This document shows positions 37,478-47,200 of a stretch of 64,000 nt of DNA, piece by piece. The DNA comes from Erythrobacter sp. GTDB lineage: Bacteria; Pseudomonadota; Alphaproteobacteria; Sphingomonadales; Sphingomonadaceae. The position numbers and the translations under genes were made by a program. Below the pieces are notes generated by a model. It saw only the letters and a list, made by a program, of their open reading frames with translations, was not told the origin of the DNA and made no database searches. The stretch is from the NCBI GenBank assembly GCA_025698865.1, contig JAILWQ010000003.1:186001-250000 (forward strand), given 5' to 3'. How positions within the stretch are numbered: the first letter of the stretch is position 1; each line of letters starts with the position of its first letter.

Positions 37478-39228
37478 TGACGTCCCGCTCGCAGCCGCAA
37501 TCCCTCGCGTCCGCCATCGGCTGGATCCCGCCGGAGAACTGGCCCGCCCGCAGCCGCGCGGAATGCCGCGCCATTCTCACGGCGCCGGGCGAGCGTTTCG
37601 AGATGGAGGACGTCGAGATCCGCGGCACAAGCGTGCGGACCTGGAAGAACGCGCCGGCCAATTTGCGAGCGATCGCCCTGCTCGGCCAGTCGCATGGCCA
37701 GCGCGAATTCGTCATCTACGAGGACGAGCGGATCACCTACGATGCGTGGTTCCGCGCGGTCGCGGCGCTCGCGCATGAATTCCGCAAGCGCGGCATCGGC
37801 AAGGGCGACCGGGTGGCGCTCGCCATGCGCAACCTGCCCGAATGGCCGGTTGTGTTCTTCGCCGCGGTCACCATCGGCGCGGTCTGCGTGCCTCTCAACG
37901 CATGGTGGACCGGAGACGAACTCGCCTACGGCCTGTCGGATTCGGGCACCAGCCTGCTCGTCTGCGACGAGGAGCGATGGGAGAGGATCGCGGAGCATCG
38001 CGGCGCCTGTCCCGATCTCCAGACCGTCTTCGTGACTCGCGCGAACGCAGCTCTCCACGGGGCGGATACGCTGGAAAGCGTCATCGGAGAACCGGCGGGT
38101 TACGCCGAACTTCCGCTTCGGACCCTGCCCGATGTCGAGATCGCGCCCGAGGACGATGCGACGATCTTCTACACCAGCGGAACCACCGGGCGGCCCAAGG
38201 GCGCACTCGGCACCCATCGCAATCTGTGCACCAACATCCTGTCCAGTGGCTACAACGCGGCCTGCGCCGTCCTGCGGCGCGGCGAGGAACTGCCCCTTCC
38301 CCAGCCCAAGACCGGCCTGACCGTGATCCCGCTGTTCCATGTCACCGCCTGTTCGGCCGGGCTGATGGGGAATATCGCCGCCGGCAACACGCTGATCTTC
38401 ATGTATCGCTGGGACCCGGTCGAGGCGTTCAAGATCATCGAGCGCGAGCGGGTGGCGGTGACCGGCGGCGTGCCCACGATCGCATGGCAGCTGCTGGAAC
38501 ATCCCGAGCGCCAGAATTACGATCTCTCCAGCATCGAGGCGATCGCCTATGGCGGCGCACCCGCCGCCCCCGAACTGGTCCGCAAGATCCGCGAGGTGTT
38601 CGGCGCCCTGCCCGGAAACGGCTGGGGCATGACGGAGACGATGGCGACGGTCACCGGCCACTCGTCCGAGGATTATCTCAACCGCCCCGACAGCTGCGGC
38701 CCGCCGGTCGCGGTGGCCGACCTCAGGATCATGAGCGAGGACGGGACGCGCGAACTGCCGGTGGGCGAGGTCGGCGAGCTGTGGGCGCGCGGGCCGATGG
38801 TGGTAAAAGGCTACTGGAACAATCCCGAGGCGACGGCCGAGACCTTCGTCGATGGCTGGGTGCGGACGGGCGACCTTGCCCGGCTGGACGAGGAAGGCTG
38901 GTGCTACATCGCCGACCGGGCCAAGGACATGATCATCCGCGGCGGCGAGAACATCTATTCCTCCGAGGTCGAGAACGTCCTCTACGATCACCCTGCGGTG
39001 ACCGACGCGGCCCTGATCGGCCTGCCCCATCAGCAGCTGGGCGAGGAACCGGCCGCCGTGGTCCACCTCGCGCCCGGAATGGCGGCGAGCGAGGACGAAC
39101 TGCGCGACTGGGTCGCCGACCGGCTCGCCAGATTCAAGGTGCCGGTCCGTATCGCCTTTTCGCCGGAGACCCTGCCGCGCAACGCGAACGGCAAGATCCT
39201 GAAGCGGGAACTGGCCGGGTTCTTCTAG
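37477..39228 (+). CDS. Acyl-CoA synthetase (class I AMP-forming)
   Basis: 583 residues; activates a carboxylic acid to its CoA thioester with ATP. AMP/ATP motif YTSGTTGRPKG at about 232-242, GWGMTETMATV and the hinge and C-terminal catalytic region RTGDLARLDEEGW, IIRGGENIYSSE, and closing PRNANGKILKREL. Length and style suit medium- or long-chain or aryl acids. The start lies on the overlapping TGATG of the leader ORF. It is divergent from the hydrolase/FadJ-type unit and precedes the TetR-type gene, consistent with one locus for acyl degradation. Confidence 0.9.
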   Translation: MTSRSQPQSLASAIGWIPPENWPARSRAECRAILTAPGERFEMEDVEIRGTSVRTWKNAPANLRAIALLGQSHGQREFVIYEDERITYDAWFRAVAALAHEFRKRGIGKGDRVALAMRNLPEWPVVFFAAVTIGAVCVPLNAWWTGDELAYGLSDSGTSLLVCDEERWERIAEHRGACPDLQTVFVTRANAALHGADTLESVIGEPAGYAELPLRTLPDVEIAPEDDATIFYTSGTTGRPKGALGTHRNLCTNILSSGYNAACAVLRRGEELPLPQPKTGLTVIPLFHVTACSAGLMGNIAAGNTLIFMYRWDPVEAFKIIERERVAVTGGVPTIAWQLLEHPERQNYDLSSIEAIAYGGAPAAPELVRKIREVFGALPGNGWGMTETMATVTGHSSEDYLNRPDSCGPPVAVADLRIMSEDGTRELPVGEVGELWARGPMVVKGYWNNPEATAETFVDGWVRTGDLARLDEEGWCYIADRAKDMIIRGGENIYSSEVENVLYDHPAVTDAALIGLPHQQLGEEPAAVVHLAPGMAASEDELRDWVADRLARFKVPVRIAFSPETLPRNANGKILKRELAGFF

Positions 39229-39292
39229 GCGCACCCAGGCTGGCCCGGCTTGCGGGGGCAGGCATGTCGTCTAGACGCGGCCGGAGGGGGAA

Positions 39293-40528
39293 ATGATGGC
39301 TCGAAAGCCCGACGTGACCAAGAAATTCGGCGAGAAGCGCGCGGCGATCGTCCACGCCGCATCGGTCCTGATCAACGAGGCCGGGGTGCGGGCGACCACG
39401 CTGACCAAGGTCGCGCGCGCGATCGGCCTCAACGCAACCAGCGTCACCTATTATTTCCCGCGCAAGGACCAGCTGATCGTCACGGTGTACGGGGAGACGA
39501 TCTCGCTCCTCGGCGACATCGCGCGCGAGGCGCTGGAGGAACCGGACGTCGAGGCGCGGATCGCGCGGTTCGTCGGGCTCCACGTCGCGCTGCGCACCCG
39601 CATCCGCAAGGGCGAGCGCGGCCTCATCACCGCCCTGTCGGAAATCCGCTCGCTCGATCAGGAACATCAGGACCCGCTGCTGGTCGGCTATCGCGAGGTG
39701 GTGGACACGGTGCGCGCCTTTTTCGGCGAACCGGCGGACGAGGCGGAACGCGCGCGCAATTCGGTTCGGGCGCATATCCTGATCGAGACGATGCTGTGGT
39801 GGCCGGTCTGGTCGCTGCGCTATTCGTACCTCGACTTCCCGCGCGTGGAGCGCAAGATCGTCGAGATCCTGTGCGGCGGGATACCGGCGACGCCCGGCGA
39901 ATGGCGGCCCGAACCCCTGCCCGGCGGCGGCTGGCGCAGCGAGCACGACGCCGCCCCGCAACCGAACGGCGAATTCCTGCGCGCGGCGACCATGCTGATC
40001 AACGAGCGCGGCTATCGCGGCGCCTCGATCAACCGGATCGCGGAATCGCTGAACGTGACCAAGGGCAGCTTCTACCACCATCACGACGCCAAGGACGATC
40101 TGGTGATGGATTGCTTCCAGCGCAGCTTCGACCGGCTTTCCCGGGCGCAGATGGCCGGCCTCGACATCGCCGGATCGCACTGGACGAAGCTGTCGAGCGT
40201 TCTTGCCGAGCTGGTCGACATCCAGTTCTTCGACACCATGCCCCTGCTGCGAACGACCGCGCTCCAGGCGCTCGACAGCGCGGGCAAGGCCGATGTCGTC
40301 ATGCGCTCGAACCGGCTGGCGCGGCGCTTTGCCGGGTTCCTGATCGACGGCGTGGCGGACGGTTCGGTGCGCCCGGTCGATCCGCTGGTGGCGAGCCAGC
40401 TGATCATGTCGACGCTCAACGGTGCCTACGAAGCCCGGCGCTGGGCCGCCCGTTTCGAGGATCGCGACGACGCCATCCGAACCTACCTCTCCGTGTTCTT
40501 CGAAGGCATGGTGGGCCGGAACGGCTGA
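39293..40528 (+). CDS. Regulator with two TetR DNA-binding domains
   Basis: 411 residues, about twice a normal TetR protein. The first HTH (about 15-65) reads ...SVLINEAGVRATTLTKVARAIG and VTYYFPRKDQL; a second (about 227-276) reads ATMLINERGYRGASINRIAESL and FYHHHDAKDDL. The two halves align with each other, indicating an internal duplication or fusion. Each is followed by an all-helical ligand-like domain. It is the probable regulator of the adjacent acyl-CoA genes, with a good ribosome site (GGAGGGGG) before the ATG. Ligand unknown. Confidence 0.87.
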   Translation: MMARKPDVTKKFGEKRAAIVHAASVLINEAGVRATTLTKVARAIGLNATSVTYYFPRKDQLIVTVYGETISLLGDIAREALEEPDVEARIARFVGLHVALRTRIRKGERGLITALSEIRSLDQEHQDPLLVGYREVVDTVRAFFGEPADEAERARNSVRAHILIETMLWWPVWSLRYSYLDFPRVERKIVEILCGGIPATPGEWRPEPLPGGGWRSEHDAAPQPNGEFLRAATMLINERGYRGASINRIAESLNVTKGSFYHHHDAKDDLVMDCFQRSFDRLSRAQMAGLDIAGSHWTKLSSVLAELVDIQFFDTMPLLRTTALQALDSAGKADVVMRSNRLARRFAGFLIDGVADGSVRPVDPLVASQLIMSTLNGAYEARRWAARFEDRDDAIRTYLSVFFEGMVGRNG

Positions 40529-40545
40529 CCCGGTGTCTTGCGGGA

Positions 40546-41832
40546 TCAGTCCGGCCCGGCGCGATGGCGCGGCTCGCGCACCTTCACGACCAGCATGGCG
40601 AGAGCCAGCACCTGCGCTGTCAGAACGATCGCGAACAGCGGGGTGAAGCCGGATGCCGCGACCATCACGCCGGCGGCGACCGGTCCGCTGGCGGCGATCG
40701 CGCCTTCCATCGTCGTGACCAGAGCGAGCCGCATCGGCGTGTCCGACGGGCTGCCGAACTCCAGCACCATGGTGGTCGCCGCCAGCATCCAGCCCGATCC
40801 GCCCATGCCCAGAAAGACGAAACCGGCATAGATCGGCGTCGCCCCGCTGCCGAGGATGAGCAGCGCCACACCGGCGATGGAGCAGCCCAGCGCAAGGGCA
40901 TAGACCAGCTTGAAACCGAACCGGTCGCCCAGCGGCCCCCAGATCACGTTCGACACGGTATCCGAGCCGAGGAACACGAAGCTGAGCCCGCCGATCAGGG
41001 CGCCGTCCAGCCCCAGCTGCGTCCCGGCATAGACCGTCCAGAACGGCGCGCCGACGCGGGCCATGGTCGAAAAGCCCTGCGCCGCCAGAAACCAGCTGAA
41101 GTCGCGGTCCTCCAGCAATTCGGGGAACTGCCGGATGCGCTGCATCAGCGGCATCTGCGGACGCGGTATGGGGGCGGGCGGTTCGCGGATCATGGTCTTG
41201 AGAACGACCAGCCCCGCGCTCGTCAGCAGGAAGGCGAAGAGGAAAGTGGTGGCGTAGCCATTGCCCAGCCACTCGTCCGCGATCAGGTAATTCCCTGCCG
41301 CCCAGGCCAGCACCGCCGCGATCAGTCCGCCGGCGAAATTGCGATAGCCCTGCAACCGCCCGCGCTTGCGGATCGGGATCAGCTTGCTCATCAGCATCTG
41401 GAACGCGACGCGCTGCGCACCGCTGAAGAAGCCGAGCAGGAGGAAGCAGGCGAAGGTTCCGATCAGCAGCGCGTCGCCGGTCAGGAAATAGCCGGTCAAG
41501 GCGAGCCCGAGGATCATCACCCGCATCATCGAACCCACGCGGATGGCGTAGGGAAGGATATGGCTGCGATGTTCGACCCGCGATCCGCTGGCGATCGGAC
41601 TGATCGTCGCGCCAAGTTGCAAAAGCGCCGCGCCGAGCCCCACCGCCGCCGTGCTCCCCGTGAGCAGCAGGAGATAGGCGGGGATGATCGTGGGCGCGTA
41701 GATCAGGCGGAAGCCGGTCAGCCCCAGCACCCCGTGGATGAAATTGGCGCGGTAGTTCCGACCGAGATTCTCGTCGACGAAGCGCGAGTGGGCGGCCAGC
41801 GCGAGGCGTTGCGCGCTGGCCGGATCCGTCAT
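40546..41832 (-). CDS. MFS transporter
   Basis: 428-residue major facilitator protein with about 12 hydrophobic segments. Family segments include ISPIASGSRVEHRSH and IRKRGRLQGYRNFAGGL, and the second half has GPLGDRFGFKLVY, a motif of the A/B loop class. Start chosen at the ATG before TDPASAQRLALAAH; the longer frame upstream overlaps the acyl-CoA dehydrogenase gene. It is the downstream member of the minus-strand acyl-CoA catabolic run and convergent with the double-TetR gene. Substrate unknown. Confidence 0.82.
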   Translation of the reverse strand: MTDPASAQRLALAAHSRFVDENLGRNYRANFIHGVLGLTGFRLIYAPTIIPAYLLLLTGSTAAVGLGAALLQLGATISPIASGSRVEHRSHILPYAIRVGSMMRVMILGLALTGYFLTGDALLIGTFACFLLLGFFSGAQRVAFQMLMSKLIPIRKRGRLQGYRNFAGGLIAAVLAWAAGNYLIADEWLGNGYATTFLFAFLLTSAGLVVLKTMIREPPAPIPRPQMPLMQRIRQFPELLEDRDFSWFLAAQGFSTMARVGAPFWTVYAGTQLGLDGALIGGLSFVFLGSDTVSNVIWGPLGDRFGFKLVYALALGCSIAGVALLILGSGATPIYAGFVFLGMGGSGWMLAATTMVLEFGSPSDTPMRLALVTTMEGAIAASGPVAAGVMVAASGFTPLFAIVLTAQVLALAMLVVKVREPRHRAGPD

Positions 41833-41875
41833 TCCGTCCGGACCCCCGAGCGGATCCTCCAGCGGGTCCAAGGGG

Positions 41876-42946
41876 TCAGTAGCCGCCGAGCGAAGCGAAG
41901 CGGTTCCTGCAATAGGCGGTGTTGCCGAAGCTCGCCTCGAGCACGCGGGCGCGCTTGAGGTAGAGGCCGACATCGTATTCGTCGGTCATGCCCATCCCGC
42001 CGTGGAGCTGGATGCCCTCGCGGCTGATTAGGTGCAGCACGCGATTGGCCTCCGCCTTGGCCACCGTGGCGGCGCGCGGCACGCCGAAGCCGCTGTCGAG
42101 CGCCTGCAATCCGCCCTCCACCGCCGAGCGCATGAGCGCCAGATCGGCGAACAAGTCGGCCATACGGTGCTGCAGTGCTTGGAAGGTCGCCAGCACCTGG
42201 TTGAACTGCACGCGCTGCTTCAGATAGTCGAGCGTGGTGTCGAACACCTGCTGCGCCATGCCCAGCATCTCGCACGCCGTTACGATCCGCGCGCGGTCGA
42301 GCACCTGATCGAGCAGATCGTCCCCGCCGCCCGCGAGCCTAACTGCCGCCGCGCCGTCGAAGGCGATTGCGGCATGGCTGCGCTGGTCGGTCAGCTTGCG
42401 ATCCGACAGGATGACGCCCTCGCCCTTCTCCACCAGATAAAGGCCGTCCTGCGCCGCGACGACGAACAGGTCGGCCCCGTGCGCCTCGTGGACGAAGGCC
42501 TTGGTGCCGGTCAGCTTGCCGCCCGTCACCTGCGCCTCGATCGCGGCGGGATCGTGCCGCGGTCCTTCGTCCACGGCGAGCGCGCCGACGACCTCGCCCG
42601 CCGCGAGTTGCGGGAGCCATTTCGCCTTCTGCTCCTCGCTGCCGCCCAGCATGATCGCCGATGCCGCGACGATCGAGGAGGCGAGCGGGCTCGCGGTCAA
42701 TGTCTTGCCGAGTTCCTCGATCACCAGCCCGGCCGACAGCCAGCCGAAATCGGAGCCGCCATGTTCCTCGGGCACCACCACGCCTGTCCAGCCCATTTCG
42801 GCCATCGTCGCATACGCCGCGGGGTCGTAGGCCTGTGCCTCGCCGCCCGCGCGAACCTTGCGCCATTCGGCCACCGGGCTTTCGTTTGTCGTCCAGTCGC
42901 GCGCCATGTCGCGCAGCATTTCCTGTTCTTCGCTGAGAACTGCCAT
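41876..42946 (-). CDS. Acyl-CoA dehydrogenase (second subunit-type, 356 aa)
   Basis: FAD acyl-CoA dehydrogenase of 356 residues, shorter than usual. The N-terminal helical region AEMGWTGVVVPEEHGGSDFG is followed by a short middle domain and a C-terminal helix region with FQALQHRMADL and REGIQLHGGMGMTDEYDVG. The active-site base typical of canonical enzymes is not obvious, so it may act as a partner of the next gene, as in heteromeric acyl-CoA dehydrogenases. Lies 21 bases downstream of that gene. Confidence 0.85.
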   Translation of the reverse strand: MAVLSEEQEMLRDMARDWTTNESPVAEWRKVRAGGEAQAYDPAAYATMAEMGWTGVVVPEEHGGSDFGWLSAGLVIEELGKTLTASPLASSIVAASAIMLGGSEEQKAKWLPQLAAGEVVGALAVDEGPRHDPAAIEAQVTGGKLTGTKAFVHEAHGADLFVVAAQDGLYLVEKGEGVILSDRKLTDQRSHAAIAFDGAAAVRLAGGGDDLLDQVLDRARIVTACEMLGMAQQVFDTTLDYLKQRVQFNQVLATFQALQHRMADLFADLALMRSAVEGGLQALDSGFGVPRAATVAKAEANRVLHLISREGIQLHGGMGMTDEYDVGLYLKRARVLEASFGNTAYCRNRFASLGGY

Positions 42947-42967
42947 AATCCTGATCTCCTGCGCCGC

Positions 42968-44179
42968 TTACTGGTGGTCGAGCATGCCGAGCACGCGCTT
43001 GGCGATGATGTTGTTCTGAATTTCGGTCGATCCGCCATAGATCGTCGTCGCCTTGCCGAAGAGCCAGGCGCGCACTCCGGCAAGCTCGGCCTCGGAAAAG
43101 CCCTCGCCTTCCCAGCCCAGCCCCTGGAGCCCCATGATCTCGATCGTCAGCTCGGCCTTTTCCTGGCCGAGCTTGGTGCCGACCTTCTTGAGCACCGAGC
43201 TGATCTCGGACACGCCGCCCTGTGCCTTGCTTTCCTCCGCCGCGCGCCGACCGGTGAGGAGAAACGCGCTCCAGCGGATTTCGAAATCGGCGATGCGGTC
43301 GCGCAGCACCGGATCGGCGATGTGGCCCTCGGCGTCGGTGCCGACATATTTGCGGGCAATGTCCGACAGGCTCGCGCCCATCATCCGGGCCATGCTGCCG
43401 CCGCCCGAAAGATTGGTGCGTTCGTGCTGGAGCAGGCGCTTGCCGATCGTCCAGCCCTGCCCTTCCTCGCCGACGAGGTTCTCCTTGGGCACCTCGACAT
43501 CAGTGAAGAAGGTCTCGCAGAACGGGCTCATCCCGCTGATCATCTGAATCGGCCGCACCTCGACGCCGGGCGCATCCATGTCGATCAGCAGGAAGCTGAT
43601 GCCCTTGTGCTTGTCGCTGCGATCGGTGCGTACGAGGCAGAAGCACTTGTCGGCCCACTGCCCGCCGCTGGTCCAGGTCTTCTGCCCGTTGACGAGGTAG
43701 TGATCGCCCTTGTCCACCGCCGTGGTCTGGAGGTTGGCGAGGTCCGATCCGGCGTTGGGTTCGCTGTATCCCTGGCACCAGCGGATTTCCCCCCGCGCGA
43801 TGGGCGGGATGTGCTCCTTCTTCTGTTCCTCGCTGCCGTATTCGAGCAGGGTCGGGCCGAACATCATCACGCCCATGCCGCCGATCGGATTGTAGGCGCC
43901 GGCCTTCGCCAGCTCCTCGTTCAGGATCGCCACCTGCTTTCTCGTGAGGCCGCCCCCGCCATATTCGCGCGGCCATGTGGGAACGCCCCAGCCGCGCTGT
44001 CCCATCGCCTCGCGCCAGCTCTGCTGGGCGGGCGTCTCCTCGTCCGGCCCCTCCACCGCGGACATCGCCGAACCGGTGTTCTTCAGTTCTTCGGGGAAGT
44101 TCTGCGCGACGAACTGGCGCACTTCCTCGCGGAAGGCTTCGGTTTCATCCTGCATGTCGATCGGGGATCGGGAGGCCAT
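42968..44179 (-). CDS. Acyl-CoA dehydrogenase
   Basis: 403 residues. Shows GWGVPTWPREYGGGGL, the substrate/FAD motif WCQGYSEPNAGSDLANLQT and the C-terminal KATTIYGGSTEIQNNIIAKRVLG. The ATG at 44179 is supported by AGGAG nine bases ahead; the ORF could start 13 codons earlier. It pairs with the shorter dehydrogenase directly downstream, probably forming a heteromer that introduces a double bond into an acyl-CoA. Confidence 0.9.
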   Translation of the reverse strand: MASRSPIDMQDETEAFREEVRQFVAQNFPEELKNTGSAMSAVEGPDEETPAQQSWREAMGQRGWGVPTWPREYGGGGLTRKQVAILNEELAKAGAYNPIGGMGVMMFGPTLLEYGSEEQKKEHIPPIARGEIRWCQGYSEPNAGSDLANLQTTAVDKGDHYLVNGQKTWTSGGQWADKCFCLVRTDRSDKHKGISFLLIDMDAPGVEVRPIQMISGMSPFCETFFTDVEVPKENLVGEEGQGWTIGKRLLQHERTNLSGGGSMARMMGASLSDIARKYVGTDAEGHIADPVLRDRIADFEIRWSAFLLTGRRAAEESKAQGGVSEISSVLKKVGTKLGQEKAELTIEIMGLQGLGWEGEGFSEAELAGVRAWLFGKATTIYGGSTEIQNNIIAKRVLGMLDHQ

Positions 44180-44231
44180 TGCAATACTCCTGGACTGAAA
44201 AATCTGCTCGCCGGACATTGCCGGTCAGGCG

Positions 44232-45707
44232 TTACTGGACCGGCTCGGCTATCTCGTCGGCGTTGCGGGACGCGGCACCCTCGCGCCGTTCGAGTTCGGC
44301 AACGCTTGCCTCGTGGCTCGTCCGGTCGATGCGATAGGCGAACAGGAACCCTGCGCCGCCGATATACAGGACGATCAACGCCGGAACGTAGGCGATTGCA
44401 AGCATTCTCGGAATGGCCGGGTCGATCGTTGCCGGTGCCATGCCGGGGGTGATCCCGACCAGCGAGACCAGCATTCCCGCCGCGAACACGCCGAGGCCGG
44501 AAGTGCTCTTCTGCATGAGCGTGTTGGCGGCGTAGAACAGCCCCTCGCTTCGCCGCCCGGTGGCGAGCTGGCTTTCCTCGACCACGTCGCCGACCATCGC
44601 ATGGGTCAGGATCGCCGAGGACACGCCGCACATCTGGAAAATGGCCGAGAACGCGAAGATCGCCGGCACCAGCATCGGATCGCCGTTCTCGAAGAACAGG
44701 CCTGCCAGTCGCAGGACGTAGGGCAGACTGCCGAAGACCACCGCGACGACCGCGAGAGCCAGCGCCGCGTTCCGCTTGCCGATCCGGCGCGAGGCCCAGG
44801 GCGCGACGAACAGGGCGAGGAACGCCCCGGTGAGGGAATCGATGGTCAGGACCGCGAGCTGCGCCGAGTTCAACCCCCAGAGATAGGTGCCGAAATAGAT
44901 GATCAGCGCCGAAGTCATGCCCACCGAAGTGTATTTCAGAGTGCCGAACGCGATGATCGCGAGAAAGCCCCGGTGCGAGAAGGTCGACTTCATCTGGACC
45001 AGTGTCTTCCACGCGCCGAGCTTCTCGCGCGCTTCCGGCATGCGGAAATATTTGATCCGGTGGATCGTCCCCAGGCTCGAGATCAGGATCGCGGCGAACA
45101 TGATCGCCGCGCCGACGATGGCGAAGGTTTCGTACCCCGCCGGATTGAGCTGGCCGACCGGGTACTCCGCCGTGGGCGCAAGAAAGATCAGCAGGGTGAG
45201 AAAGGCGATGCCGACCCCGCCGAGATAGGCGAAGAAGTATCGGTAGCTAGCGATCGAGGTCCGCTCGTCGTAGTCGCTGGTCAGTTCCGGGGCGAGCGCG
45301 CTGCTCGGGATCTCGAAGAAGGTGATGAAGGTGCGCACGCAGCACCCGACCACCAGAATGTACCAGAAGGTCTGCGACTGGCTCATTCCATCGGGCGGGA
45401 AGAAAAGCAGGAGGAGGCTCGCCGAGGCCGGTATGGCGCTGAGGAACATGAACGGGTGACGCCGGCCCCAGCGGGTCCGCAACGTGTCGGACCACTGCCC
45501 CACGATCGGATCGGATATGGCATCGACGCACAAAGCCACGAGGATGGCGAAGGAGACAAGATCGGCCCGCACGCCGACGATCTGGTTGTAATACAGCAGG
45601 AGAAAGGTGCGGAACGCGACGTCCTTCACGCCGTATCCAACCGATCCGAAGCCGTAGAGCAGCTTGGTGGCGAGGCCCAGCCTGGGGGCCGACGTGTCTG
45701 AAACCAT
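44232..45707 (-). CDS. GPH-type (MelB-like) MFS transporter, first of a tandem pair
   Basis: 491 residues with about 12 membrane segments, glycoside-pentoside-hexuronide family. Motifs include YGFGSVGYGVKDVAF near the N-terminus, DAISDPIVGQWSDTLRTRWG and GRRHPFMFLSAIP. Very similar in layout to the next gene upstream and also 491 residues, so the two are paralogues. Despite the family name, its place between acyl-CoA dehydrogenases suggests an organic acid, steroid-like or other ligand, an inference from context only. Confidence 0.85.
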   Translation of the reverse strand: MVSDTSAPRLGLATKLLYGFGSVGYGVKDVAFRTFLLLYYNQIVGVRADLVSFAILVALCVDAISDPIVGQWSDTLRTRWGRRHPFMFLSAIPASASLLLLFFPPDGMSQSQTFWYILVVGCCVRTFITFFEIPSSALAPELTSDYDERTSIASYRYFFAYLGGVGIAFLTLLIFLAPTAEYPVGQLNPAGYETFAIVGAAIMFAAILISSLGTIHRIKYFRMPEAREKLGAWKTLVQMKSTFSHRGFLAIIAFGTLKYTSVGMTSALIIYFGTYLWGLNSAQLAVLTIDSLTGAFLALFVAPWASRRIGKRNAALALAVVAVVFGSLPYVLRLAGLFFENGDPMLVPAIFAFSAIFQMCGVSSAILTHAMVGDVVEESQLATGRRSEGLFYAANTLMQKSTSGLGVFAAGMLVSLVGITPGMAPATIDPAIPRMLAIAYVPALIVLYIGGAGFLFAYRIDRTSHEASVAELERREGAASRNADEIAEPVQ

Positions 45708-45715
45708 GGGGAGCC

Positions 45716-47191
45716 TTACCTTGCGGGGGAGCCGAAGGCACCGTCGCGAATGGTCTGTTCGCGCGCCTGCGCCTCGCGCGAACGGAGTCGCTCGACATTC
45801 GCGCGGTGCGATGCCTCGGTGATCGGGTAGAAGAGGAGGATCAGCGCGCCCAGGATCCAGAGCCCGGCCGAAACGGGGATGTAATGGATCAGCAGGCTGT
45901 CCTGCATCGCCTCGGTGACCTGCGAGACTTCGACCTTCTCCGGAAAGCGGGAAAGTTCGAGCACCATTCCCGCCGCGAATATGCCGAGTCCGGCCGAACA
46001 TTGCTGCATGAAGCTGGAAGCGGCGAAGAACACGCCGGCGGTATGCTGGCCGGTGCGCACGGCATGGTCCTCGACCACGTCGGCCAGCATGGAGGAGGTG
46101 TTGATCAGCGAGACCGCGATCATCGCGCCGTAGACCGCGCCGATGGCGAACAGGGCCGGGAGCAGCAGCGGATCGCCGGGCCGGAAGAACAGGTCGAGAT
46201 AGGTCAGGATCAGTGGCGACAGGCCGAGCAGGATGCCCCCTATCGCCATGAACATCGATGTGTTGCGCTTGCCCAGCCACGCCGAAAAGCGCGGCGCGAG
46301 CGGCGCGGCAATGCTCGCCGCCACCAGACTGTCGAAGGTCAGCAGCGCCAGCTGGCCCGCCTCCAGCTTGAAGACGTAGGTCCCGAAATAGAGCGTCGTT
46401 GCGGCATAGAGCCCGATCGCGGTGTATTTCAGCACGCCGAAGCCGAAGATCGCCAGGAAGCCGCGATTGCGAAAGGCGCCCAGCATTTCCTTCAGGTGCG
46501 AGGTCGGCGTCGCCCCCTCGCCCGGTTCGTCGCGCTGGCGCAGATGCGGCACCCGGCCGAGCGTCCCCCAGCCGCAGACCAGGATCGAGGCGAGGATCAG
46601 CGCCCCGCCCAGCCAGGCAAAGCGCACATAGCCTTCCGGATTGAGCTGCCCGCGCTCGAACTCGGGAGTCGCGACGAAGAAGACCGCCAGCGAGAAGGCG
46701 GTGAAGCCGAAAGTGCCGACATAGCCGAACCAGTAGCGCAGGCCGAACAGCCGGGTCCGCTCCGCGTAATCGTCGGTAAGCTCCGGGTTCATCGCGCTGG
46801 ACGGAATCTCGAACGCGCTGATCGACATGCGGGTGAGCGAGGCGATGGCGAAAATCCAGGCCCCCATCTGCATGTTGGTGAGCCCGTCCGGCGGAAACCA
46901 CGCAAGGACGAAGAACGCCGCGGTCGGCACGGCCGATCCGAAGATGAAGGGGTGGCGGCGTCCAATCCGCGAGCGCGTCAGGTCCGACCAGCGGCCGATG
47001 AACGGATCGGCGACCGCATCCACTAGAAGGGTGAGCGCGATCGCCCCTGAAACGATCGCCGCGGGCACGCCGAGAACCTGGTTGTAGAACAGCAGGAGAT
47101 AGGTCGAAAAGGCCGCGTTCTTGACGCCGTTGGCCACCGCTCCGATGCCGTAGGTCAGCCGCTGGCCGCGCGTGATGGGAGGTATCGACAT
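45716..47191 (-). CDS. GPH-type MFS transporter, second of a tandem pair
   Basis: 491 residues; opens TRGQRLTYGIGAVANGVKNA and carries DAVADPFIGRWSDLTRS and GRRHPFIF. Segment by segment it parallels the neighbour downstream, eight bases away. A charged C-terminal tail (about 25 residues) differs. The pair could form a heteromeric or specialised uptake system. The gene is nine bases from the third acyl-CoA dehydrogenase gene, likely the same operon. Confidence 0.85.
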   Translation of the reverse strand: MSIPPITRGQRLTYGIGAVANGVKNAAFSTYLLLFYNQVLGVPAAIVSGAIALTLLVDAVADPFIGRWSDLTRSRIGRRHPFIFGSAVPTAAFFVLAWFPPDGLTNMQMGAWIFAIASLTRMSISAFEIPSSAMNPELTDDYAERTRLFGLRYWFGYVGTFGFTAFSLAVFFVATPEFERGQLNPEGYVRFAWLGGALILASILVCGWGTLGRVPHLRQRDEPGEGATPTSHLKEMLGAFRNRGFLAIFGFGVLKYTAIGLYAATTLYFGTYVFKLEAGQLALLTFDSLVAASIAAPLAPRFSAWLGKRNTSMFMAIGGILLGLSPLILTYLDLFFRPGDPLLLPALFAIGAVYGAMIAVSLINTSSMLADVVEDHAVRTGQHTAGVFFAASSFMQQCSAGLGIFAAGMVLELSRFPEKVEVSQVTEAMQDSLLIHYIPVSAGLWILGALILLFYPITEASHRANVERLRSREAQAREQTIRDGAFGSPAR

Positions 47192-47200
47192 GGCCGCGCC

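Noticed and set aside
39250..41958. Plus-strand 902-codon ORF over the TetR/MFS region
   Set aside because: Overlaps the double-TetR gene in another frame and is antisense to the MFS gene; no domain.
42032..44452. Plus-strand 806-codon ORF over the acyl-CoA dehydrogenases
   Set aside because: Antisense to two clear dehydrogenases; no motif.
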